From Streptomyces filipinensis (GTDB lineage Bacteria > Actinomycetota > Actinomycetes > Streptomycetales > Streptomycetaceae): a stretch of DNA of 64,000 nucleotides. Shown one piece after another: positions 8,545 through 15,690 of the stretch. A program made the position numbers and the translations under genes. The stretch's first letter is position 1. Each line of letters begins with the position of its first letter. The notes under the pieces are model-generated. The model had not been told where the DNA came from and did no database searches. It saw only the letters and a program-made list of their open reading frames with translations. The DNA lies in the NCBI RefSeq assembly GCF_014649495.1, contig NZ_BMTD01000001.1, positions 620,001 through 684,000 of the forward strand, written 5' to 3'.

Positions 8545-10332
8545 TCAGCCCTTCTTCGGGTGCGGGGTCGAGCCGTAGGCCGTCAGGAAGCGGTCGCGGA
8601 AGGCGCTCATCTTCCAGACCGGGGCGTTGTGGGCCGGACGCAGGCCGTCCGTCCACCCCCAACCCGCGATCTTGTCGAGCACCTTCGGGTCCTTGGCGAC
8701 GATGGAGACCGGCACGTCACGGCTGGCGTGGTTGCCGCTGACCCGGGCGATGGGCTGGTGGTCGCCGAGGAAGACGAGCACCGTGTCCTTGGAGCCGTAG
8801 CGCTGCAGCCACTGGGTCAGCGCGGTCACCGAGTACTGGATCGACTTGCCGTACTCCTGGCGGGACTTGGTGGTGTCCGCGATGACGTCGGCCGGGTCGT
8901 TGCCCGCCGCCTGGATGCCCTTGAAGACCGAGCCGTCACCCAGCTGGTCCCAGCCGACCATCTTCGGGATCGGCGCCCAGGGCTGATGGCTGGAGGTGAG
9001 GATCAGCAGTGACATCCGCGCCTTGCCGTCGGCGGGCCTCTTGCTGTGCACCCGGTCCTGGTACTGCTGCAGCGCGTACTGGTCGGGCATCGTCGACCAG
9101 CTGAACTTCGGTCCCCGGTAGCCGAGTTGGAAGGCGTTGTAGACCTTGTCGAGGCCGTACCACTTCTGCTCGGGCCACGCCTTCTGCACCCCCGGCATGA
9201 CCCCGACCGTGTCGAAGGCGCCGGTCTTCCTGAACGCGTCGGTGAGGCTGAGGTGGTCGCTGGCCATGACCGTGCGGTAACGCTGCTGGTTGCTGATCCA
9301 CAGGCCGGACATGGTGGTGGAGTGGCCGAGCCAGCTGCTGCCCCCGTAGGTCGCCGAGGTCAGCCAGCCGCTCCTGGCGTGGAAACCGGCCTTGGCCAGG
9401 GCCTTGGTGCGGGCGTCGAGGGTCTGGTCGACGCCGGGCGCCATGATCGGGTCCTCGATCGCGCTGCGGCCGTAGCTCTCGATGAACGTGAAGACCATGT
9501 CCTTGCCGCGCAGGTCGGGGACCAGCTGGCTGCCGGGGGTGTTCCCGAAGGCGTCGACCCTCGCGACCTTCTCGAACGCCGCCTCGTCCCTGAGCGTGGC
9601 CGAGATACGGCGGGCCTGGGTCTTCAGCGCGGTGGCGGTGCTGTCGGCGGCGACCGGCACGCCGGACACCTGCAGGCCGAGCGAGGTGCAGGTGATCCAG
9701 ACGACGCCCGCGATCAGCGTGCCCCGGGTCGCGGTGCCGCTGTGCCGGGCGAGCAGGTTGCTCAGCCGGACCATGGCCAGCGCCAGCAGCACGCAGAGCA
9801 GCAGGACCGCCGCGATCACACCGGCCACGGCGGCGAGGGTGGCCGTACGGCCGAGGGAGTCCTCCAGATACGACTCCGCGTCACCGAACAGGCTCCAGTC
9901 GAGGACGACGTTGAAGGGGCGGCCGAGGTACTGGTTGAAGCCCATGTCGAGCGCGTTCAGCACGGTCATCGCGGCCAGCGCGACCCCGGACACGGCGGCC
10001 GTCACCACCCGCGGCCGGCGCGGCAGCGCGAGCATCACCGCGGCACCGATCACGGCTTCCGCAGGTATCCGCACGAACTTCGCGGGCCCCAGCCGCACCA
10101 CCGAGTTCGGCATCACGAGCGCGGCGACGACCAGAGCGGCGGCGAGCACGGTCACGCTGACGGAGAGACCCTGAGCGGCCGTGGGATGAGCCTCCCGCCA
10201 CCGCCGCACCCGCGCCGCCCAGCCGGTCCAGGGCCGCGGGAAGGAACGGCGCGGGCCGGATGTGGGCGCGGCGGGAACATCGTCCTTCGGCGCTTCGGTT
10301 TCCAGCTGGCGCGTGCTCGTGTCCTGAGACAC
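8545..10332 (-). CDS. LTA-synthase-like membrane sulfatase/phosphotransferase
   Basis: A 595-residue membrane protein of the alkaline-phosphatase superfamily (sulfatase fold, as in lipoteichoic-acid synthases). A basic cytoplasmic N terminus precedes about four or five hydrophobic helices up to roughly residue 230. An extracellular catalytic domain follows, with VFTFIESYGRSAIED (metal-binding Glu and Ser region), SWLGHSTTMSGLW with the likely nucleophile region, and VLVFLGDHQPIARVSGNHAS, the Asp-His metal site. The GTG at 10332 has a GGAAGG ribosome-binding site at good spacing; a longer open frame upstream is ignored. It may act on wall-polymer or phospholipid head groups. The exact reaction is not deducible. 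Confidence 0.85.
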   Translation of the reverse strand: MSQDTSTRQLETEAPKDDVPAAPTSGPRRSFPRPWTGWAARVRRWREAHPTAAQGLSVSVTVLAAALVVAALVMPNSVVRLGPAKFVRIPAEAVIGAAVMLALPRRPRVVTAAVSGVALAAMTVLNALDMGFNQYLGRPFNVVLDWSLFGDAESYLEDSLGRTATLAAVAGVIAAVLLLCVLLALAMVRLSNLLARHSGTATRGTLIAGVVWITCTSLGLQVSGVPVAADSTATALKTQARRISATLRDEAAFEKVARVDAFGNTPGSQLVPDLRGKDMVFTFIESYGRSAIEDPIMAPGVDQTLDARTKALAKAGFHARSGWLTSATYGGSSWLGHSTTMSGLWISNQQRYRTVMASDHLSLTDAFRKTGAFDTVGVMPGVQKAWPEQKWYGLDKVYNAFQLGYRGPKFSWSTMPDQYALQQYQDRVHSKRPADGKARMSLLILTSSHQPWAPIPKMVGWDQLGDGSVFKGIQAAGNDPADVIADTTKSRQEYGKSIQYSVTALTQWLQRYGSKDTVLVFLGDHQPIARVSGNHASRDVPVSIVAKDPKVLDKIAGWGWTDGLRPAHNAPVWKMSAFRDRFLTAYGSTPHPKKG

Positions 10333-10496
10333 CCGAGGGTCCTTCCGTACGACACCCGTGACGCCCACGGGTACGGCCCCCTCGCATCCCCTGTTCACAA
10401 GCACCGGGCAAACACCTGGCAAACGGCGGTGCGCCGACCCGAGCGGCGCGGGGAGCCGCGCGACCAGCCACGACGCACCCGCGCCTCACGACGGCG

Positions 10497-12434
10497 CTAC
10501 GCACCCCCCACCGCGGTCAGCAGCGCGAGCGGCGCCGCGGCGGACCGGGACTCCCGTACACAGGCGTGCGGGTACGGCACCGGCTCCGGATGCGTGTCCC
10601 GCCCGTACCCCGCCAGCACCTCCGGCAACCGGTACCCCGCCACCACCGCCGCGTCCACCAGCGCACGCGCCACCACACCGGCCTCGTCGTGCAGCCCGTA
10701 CCGCGCCAGACCCAACGTGATCAGCGCGTTGTCGTGCGGCCACACGGAACCGCGGTGATACGAGAGAGGGTGGTACGCCCCCTGCCCCGCGGCCAGCGTC
10801 CGCACCCCCCAGCCGGAGAAGAAGTCCGGCTCCAGCAGCCGCCGGCCCACCACCTCGCCGTACTCCTTGTCCAGCAGCCCGGACCACAGCAGATGCCCGG
10901 CGTCGGAGGCCAGCGCGTCGATCTGGCGGCCCTCCCCGTCCAGCGCGAGCGCCGGAAAGGAGCGCTCCTCCATCCAGAAGTCCCGCTGGAACCGGTCCCG
11001 CAGATCGGCCGCCGCCTGCTCCAGCAGGGCCGCGTACGTCTCGTCGCCCCACACCGTGCGCGCCAGCCACGCCGTGCGGCGCAGCGCGTCGTACGCGTAG
11101 CCCTGTGCGCCCGCCGCCATCACCGCGCCGGTGGGCCGGGTGCCGTCGGCGCAGCAGATCGCGCCGGGGGAGTCCTTCCAGTTCTGGTTGGCGAGGCCGC
11201 CCTCGTCGGCGCGGTAGACGAGGTAGCCGCGCGAGGTCAGGCCGCCATGGTCGAGCATCCAGCCGATGGCGGCCCGGGCGTGCGGCTCCAGGCGGCGGGC
11301 CGGTCCGGTGTCCCCGGTCTGTTCGACGTACGCGCCGAGCAGGACCAGGAACAGCGGGGTCGCGTCGACCGAGCCGTAGTACCGCCGGAACGGCACCTGC
11401 CCGAAGTGCGCCAGTTCCCCGTGCCGTACCTCGTGCACGATCTTGCCGGGCTGGGCGACCGGGGAGGGGCCGGCACCGGACGCCTGGGTCGCGGCGAGCG
11501 CGGGGAGCGTGGCGGCGGCCAGTTCCGGGCGGTACGGCAGCGTGAACAGGGAGGTGAGCAGGGCGTCCCGGCCCAGGAGCGTGAGGAACCAGGGGGCGCC
11601 GCCGGCCGGGACGCGCAGCTCCTCACCGTCCGGGCCGGTGGCCGGCACCTGCAGCGCGGCCAGGTCGGCGAGGCCCCGCGCGCAGGCCTCCGCCAGTTCC
11701 GGCCAGCCGGTCGGAAAGGCCACCCCCAGCACGAACTCCCCTTCCAGATCGAGGAGTTGCTCGTGCACGGACGCCGGGTCGCGGGGCACCCGCAGGGCGC
11801 GTTTCTCGCCGTGCGGGCGGGCGATCACACGCAGCACCAACTCGGTCGTGCCGTGCGGAGCCAGGTCCAGGGTCCACACCAGACGGCGGGCGCCGGTACC
11901 GGTCTCCTCCACGGCGTCGGGCGCGGGGTCGGCCGTGATGGTCGTACAGGACCGCCATTCGGCGCGCCGGTAGGTGAACTCGATGCCGTCGTCCAGGACC
12001 TCGCGCGAGCGTACGGCGCCGGCCTTGGCGTAGGTGCGGTGGTCCGAGCGGAGTTCGAACTGGTCGGTGAAGTCGACGTCGGCGGTGATGGCGAGGCGGA
12101 CCGTGGTCGGCACCGGGCGGTTGCTGGTCACCCGCAGCGACTCCACGAACGAACTGTCCCCCACGGCCTGGTGGCGGAACAGCGTGTGCCCCGGAGGCTC
12201 CTGCCGGCCGCCGCGCGGGACCAGCACACAGCGGGCCGCGTCGGCGTCGGCCACCGGGGTGAGCACCTCGGGCACCGCACCGTCGACGGTCAGCTGCCAG
12301 CGGCTGAGGTGCCGGGCGTCCCGTACGAACAAGCCTTCCGGGGAGCCGCTGCCGCGCACCCCGCTGATGTCGCCCCGGTCGCCCACGGCGGCGAACGTCG
12401 CCCCGTGCACAAGCAGATGATGCCGGTCCGTCAT
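10497..12434 (-). CDS. Glycogen-debranching-type glycosidase, amylo-alpha-1,6-glucosidase family
   Basis: A 645-residue cytoplasmic protein. The N-terminal domain resembles the glycogen-debranching N-terminal domain (GLFVRDARHLSRWQLTVDG). The C-terminal six-hairpin barrel has PWFLTLLGRDALLTSLF, DATPLFLVLLGAYVEQTGD, ENQNWKDSPGAI-like and YHRGSVWPHDNALITLGLARY, typical of the GH133/GDE family. Family members trim alpha-1,6 branches or related glucosides. It overlaps the upstream glycosidase by ATGA (12431-12434), so the two are translationally coupled. Both are divergent from a ROK regulator, suggesting a small sugar-polymer unit. Substrate specificity is uncertain. Confidence 0.85.
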   Translation of the reverse strand: MTDRHHLLVHGATFAAVGDRGDISGVRGSGSPEGLFVRDARHLSRWQLTVDGAVPEVLTPVADADAARCVLVPRGGRQEPPGHTLFRHQAVGDSSFVESLRVTSNRPVPTTVRLAITADVDFTDQFELRSDHRTYAKAGAVRSREVLDDGIEFTYRRAEWRSCTTITADPAPDAVEETGTGARRLVWTLDLAPHGTTELVLRVIARPHGEKRALRVPRDPASVHEQLLDLEGEFVLGVAFPTGWPELAEACARGLADLAALQVPATGPDGEELRVPAGGAPWFLTLLGRDALLTSLFTLPYRPELAAATLPALAATQASGAGPSPVAQPGKIVHEVRHGELAHFGQVPFRRYYGSVDATPLFLVLLGAYVEQTGDTGPARRLEPHARAAIGWMLDHGGLTSRGYLVYRADEGGLANQNWKDSPGAICCADGTRPTGAVMAAGAQGYAYDALRRTAWLARTVWGDETYAALLEQAAADLRDRFQRDFWMEERSFPALALDGEGRQIDALASDAGHLLWSGLLDKEYGEVVGRRLLEPDFFSGWGVRTLAAGQGAYHPLSYHRGSVWPHDNALITLGLARYGLHDEAGVVARALVDAAVVAGYRLPEVLAGYGRDTHPEPVPYPHACVRESRSAAAPLALLTAVGGA

Positions 12435-13933
12435 CCCCGGTCGCCTCCTTCGTCATTTCTGTCGAACGTGCCGGTGGCCGCCTTGGACACGCCCTCGCGG
12501 GCGCCCTTGAGAAGCTCTTGGTGCAGCTCGTGCTGCAGGTCGAGGGCGAGTGCGGCGGTCCAGCCGAAGCCGGTCGCGCCACAGGCCTCACCGGTGCGCG
12601 GGTCGACGTACTCCGCGAAACCGGTGGCCTCGGCGAGCTGCAGCACGGCCGCGCGCAGCGCGTCGGCCCGCTCCCGCTCGCCGTGCACCCGCAGGCCCCG
12701 CTCCAGCAGCCAGCTCGTGTTGAACCAGGCCGGGCCGCGCCAGTACCGGTGCGGGTCGAAGGCCTCGCCGAGGAGGTCGTAGCTGGGCACGAGCCGGGTG
12801 CGGTCGCCGAGCCCGAAGTGCGGGCCGTGCAGGGTGCGGACGAGCTCCGCGGCGATCGCGCGCGGCAGGCCCGGCAGGAGCAGCGGCACCAGACCGGAGA
12901 CGCCCCGCTCCCGGATCAGCCCCGGCCGGCCCCTCAGGTCCCGGCACAGGAACATCCCGGCCGCCGGGTCCCACAGCCGCTCCACCAGCGCCGCCGTCAG
13001 CCGTTCGGCCCGCGCCTGCCGGGCGGTGCCGGCCGCGCCCAGCTCCTCGGCGATCCGGGCCAGCGCGTGCTCGGAGGCGATGAGCAGGGCGTTGAAGGCG
13101 GGGTCCTCGACGGCGAACTCCCCGCCGCCCCCGCCACGCCCCCCGCCCACCCCGTCGCCACGCCCCCCACCCACCCCGTCCCTGTACCCGGCGTCCCGGT
13201 AGTCGGCCGCCAGTCGCACATAGCGTCCGTAGTCCAGGTCCGTCGGCCGGTCCTCGGGGGCGCCGTGGGCGAGGTCGGCGCGCCGGAAGGAGCGGGCCGG
13301 GGCCGGCGCGATCCGGGCCAGCGGGGCGTCCCAGCAAGGGCTGTTGTCCATGCCCTGCTCCCAGGGGTGGACGACCGACACCAGCCCGCCGCCGCCCAGG
13401 TCCCGGCGGTGCAGCAGATAGCGGTGCCAGGCGGCGAGGCGCGGGTACACCCGGGCCAGGAAGCCGCGCGCCCGGGACAGACCGGGATCGGCGCGGTGCA
13501 CCAGCCAGGCCGCCAGCGCGTGCACCGGTGGCTGCACGATGCCCGACGTCTGTACGGTGCGCGGGGCACCGGCCGTGCGGCCGGCGGTGGTGGAGCGCCA
13601 GAAGTCGGGGCTGGGGAAGTAGGCGTCGAGCGGTACGGAGGGGTTGAACACGATGTGCGGGACGCGCCCGTCGGCCCACTGGGCGGCCAGCAGCGTCTCC
13701 AACTCGGTCTGGGCCCGCAGGGGCGAGAGGTGCCGGAGCCCGATCGCGACGAACGCCGAGTCCCAGGACCACTGGTGCGGATACAGGCTCCGGGAGGGGA
13801 CCGTCGAGCGGCCCGTCCAGTTCGCGTCGAGCACCCGGGCCGCGGCGACGCACAGCGACGTGCCGGGCGGCGGAGGGCCGTATGCGCTCTCGTGCTCCGC
13901 GGGACGGGCGGTGAGCTGCGTGCTGCGATCCAC
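12431..13933 (-). CDS. MGH1/GH63-like glycoside hydrolase
   Basis: A 500-residue six-hairpin glycosidase related to mannosylglycerate hydrolase and GH63 alpha-glucosidases. The hallmark YPHQWSWDSAFVAIGLRHL is near residue 50, and the C-terminal half has YWRGPAWFNTSWLLERG and FAEYVDPRTGEACG. Residues about 255-275 are a Gly/Arg-rich linker made of repeated DGVGGGRG units, which looks like replication slippage. I place the start at the GTG at 13933, preceded by GGGGAG six bases away. An in-frame TTG at 13987 would add 18 residues but lies at the predicted transcription start. It is coupled to the debranching enzyme downstream. Confidence 0.82.
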   Translation of the reverse strand: MDRSTQLTARPAEHESAYGPPPPGTSLCVAAARVLDANWTGRSTVPSRSLYPHQWSWDSAFVAIGLRHLSPLRAQTELETLLAAQWADGRVPHIVFNPSVPLDAYFPSPDFWRSTTAGRTAGAPRTVQTSGIVQPPVHALAAWLVHRADPGLSRARGFLARVYPRLAAWHRYLLHRRDLGGGGLVSVVHPWEQGMDNSPCWDAPLARIAPAPARSFRRADLAHGAPEDRPTDLDYGRYVRLAADYRDAGYRDGVGGGRGDGVGGGRGGGGGEFAVEDPAFNALLIASEHALARIAEELGAAGTARQARAERLTAALVERLWDPAAGMFLCRDLRGRPGLIRERGVSGLVPLLLPGLPRAIAAELVRTLHGPHFGLGDRTRLVPSYDLLGEAFDPHRYWRGPAWFNTSWLLERGLRVHGERERADALRAAVLQLAEATGFAEYVDPRTGEACGATGFGWTAALALDLQHELHQELLKGAREGVSKAATGTFDRNDEGGDRG

Positions 13934-13989
13934 TCGGGGCTCCCCGAAGACGAAGACGCCCGGCCGGGAGACCGGGTTCTGTTGCAACG

Positions 13990-14019
13990 ACCGTAGAGTT
14001 ACGTCTATTTAACACGCAA
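13990..14019 (-). promoter_or_regulatory. Predicted promoter of the glycosidase operon
   Basis: Read on the minus strand: -35 TTGCGT (14019-14014), an 18-bp AT-rich spacer, and -10 TACGGT (13995-13990). Transcription would start near 13983, leaving a leader of about 50 nt before the GTG at 13933. The gap shared with the ROK gene is unusually AT-rich and probably holds the ROK operator, but I see no clear palindrome. Confidence 0.4.
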
Positions 14020-14063
14020 AACTCAATATGTAATGCAGGCTTGGGAAACACAAGGGGGTGCGC

Positions 14064-15284
14064 ATGACCGGACGTCCGGGAAGGGCTGTCAGAGCCGGCG
14101 GCCAGGCCGGTGCCGGAGAGCTGCTCGAACTGGTCCGCAGCGGACGGGCCGTGACGCGCGGTGCGCTGCAGCAGGCGTCCGGACTGTCCCGTGCGACCGT
14201 CGGCCAGCGCCTGGACCGGCTGTTCCGGGCCGGCTGGCTGCGGGAGGGCGCCGGCGGTCCGGTCGACTCCCCGCTCGGCGGCCGGCCCGCCATCACCCTG
14301 GAGTTCGACGGCTCCCACGCCGTCGTCCTCGCCGCCGACCTGGACACCCGGCACGCCCGCGCGGCCGTCCTCTCCCTGACCGGCGAGATCCTCGCCGAGC
14401 ACGCGGGGACCCTGGTCGTCGAGGACGGCCCGGAGGCCGTGCTCGGCGAACTCGGCCACTGGTTCGACCGGCTGCTGGAGAAGGCCGGACGCCCGGCGGC
14501 GGAGGTCTGCGGCATCGGGCTCGCCGTACCCGGCCCGGTGGACAGCGGGACCGGCCGGGTGGTGCAGCCGCCGATGATGCCGGGCTGGGACGGCTACGAC
14601 ATCACGGGCCGCCTGTCCCGCGCCTTCACCGAGCACACCGGCGCCGGTCCGGTCCCCGTCCTCGTGGACAACGACGCCAACCTGATGGCTTACGGCGAAC
14701 AGCGCGCCGGACACCCCGACTGCGCGGCCTTCGTGCTGGTCAAGGTGTCCACCGGCATCGGCGCCGGAGTGGTCGTGGACGGCGTGATCTACCGGGGGAT
14801 CGACGGCGGCGCGGGCGACATCGGGCACATCCGGGTGGGCGCGGAGGCACTGTGCCGCTGCGGTTCGTACGGCTGTCTCGCCGCCGTCGCGAGCGGGGGC
14901 GCCGTGGCCCGGCGGCTGGCGGACAGCGGGGTGCCGGCCGCCTCCGGGGCGGACGTACGGGACCTGCTCGCCGCCGGGCACCCTCAGGCGGCGGCGCTGG
15001 CCCGGGAGGCCGGGCGCCGGGTCGGTGACGTACTGGCGACCGTGGTGACCCTGCTCAACCCGGGCGTGCTGATGATCGCGGGCGATCTCGCCGGGACCCC
15101 CTTCCTCACCGGTGTGCGTGAGCTGCTCTACCAGCGGGCGCTGCCGCGCTCCACGGCCCACCTGCATGTCGTCACCTCCCGGCTGGGGGAGCGGGCCGCG
15201 CTCATCGGAGCGGGGGCGCTGGTCGTGGAACACCTCTACGCGCCGGAGCGGGTCGAGGAGCGCCTGCTGGCGCTGGGCGTGTGA
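14064..15284 (+). CDS. ROK-family transcriptional regulator/sugar kinase
   Basis: A 406-residue protein with an N-terminal winged helix-turn-helix (TRGALQQASGLSRATVGQRL, about residues 35-55) and a ROK sugar-kinase fold. The ROK part shows GIGLAVPGPVD, LVDNDANLMAYGEQ with the catalytic-type Asp, VSTGIGAGVVVDG, and GDIGHIRV followed by CRCGSYGCLAAVAS, the ROK zinc site. The ATG at 14064 is preceded by AAGGGGG. A sugar or sugar phosphate probably controls DNA binding; kinase activity is possible because the Asp is kept. Divergent orientation makes the two glycosidase genes its likely targets. Confidence 0.9.
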   Translation: MTGRPGRAVRAGGQAGAGELLELVRSGRAVTRGALQQASGLSRATVGQRLDRLFRAGWLREGAGGPVDSPLGGRPAITLEFDGSHAVVLAADLDTRHARAAVLSLTGEILAEHAGTLVVEDGPEAVLGELGHWFDRLLEKAGRPAAEVCGIGLAVPGPVDSGTGRVVQPPMMPGWDGYDITGRLSRAFTEHTGAGPVPVLVDNDANLMAYGEQRAGHPDCAAFVLVKVSTGIGAGVVVDGVIYRGIDGGAGDIGHIRVGAEALCRCGSYGCLAAVASGGAVARRLADSGVPAASGADVRDLLAAGHPQAAALAREAGRRVGDVLATVVTLLNPGVLMIAGDLAGTPFLTGVRELLYQRALPRSTAHLHVVTSRLGERAALIGAGALVVEHLYAPERVEERLLALGV

Positions 15285-15373
15285 CGTCGGTGTTCTCGTC
15301 CCGTTCCGGCGTCCGCATGGTGAAATCCGGCTCGCTGTGGCAGCGTGATTCTCGCCACCCTTGATAAGGGTTG

Positions 15374-15387
15374 CGCTCAGATGAGCG
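15374..15387. promoter_or_regulatory. 14-bp palindrome upstream of ppdK (site 1)
   Basis: CGCTCAGATGAGCG has 6-bp arms around a GA centre. It is the reverse-complement form of the palindrome at 15474-15489, 100 bp away. Probably one half of a paired operator. Confidence 0.45.
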
Positions 15388-15410
15388 GATCATGGGCGAC
15401 TGCACTTCTC

Positions 15411-15439
15411 CAAGGGGTGGCACTGGGTGCCACCCCTTG
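15411..15439. terminator. Strong hairpin between ROK gene and ppdK
   Basis: CAAGGGGTGGCAC and GTGCCACCCCTTG form a perfect 13-bp stem around a 3-nt loop (TGG). It has no T-run. It may end the ROK transcript, although it sits 127 bp past that stop and lies between the two palindromes, so a regulatory role in the ppdK leader is possible. Confidence 0.55.
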
Positions 15440-15473
15440 ATCGTTCATCGATCGAAATCAGGCGTGCTGAGGG

Positions 15474-15489
15474 CCGCTCATCTGAGCGG
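15474..15489. promoter_or_regulatory. 16-bp palindrome upstream of ppdK (site 2)
   Basis: CCGCTCA TC TGAGCGG, perfect 7-bp arms, 202 bp upstream of the ppdK start. Matches site 1 at 15374-15387 in reverse complement. The 406-bp gap before ppdK otherwise shows only the hairpin at 15411. Confidence 0.5.
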
Positions 15490-15690
15490 AATCCATGCCG
15501 TTTGGAGGTGTGTGCGTTCAAGAAGTGAAAACATGCGCCCGTCTGGGCTTGCCAAGCTTTGACTTTCGATCCGCTGGCGGACGAACGGTTACGGGCGCAT
15601 GACACGCAAGTGGACGTACCCATGCGCCTTCGATCTGGGTATGTTCCTCGCCGTCAGGGCAGCCACCGTGGCCTCAAGGAGTCGAGACCC

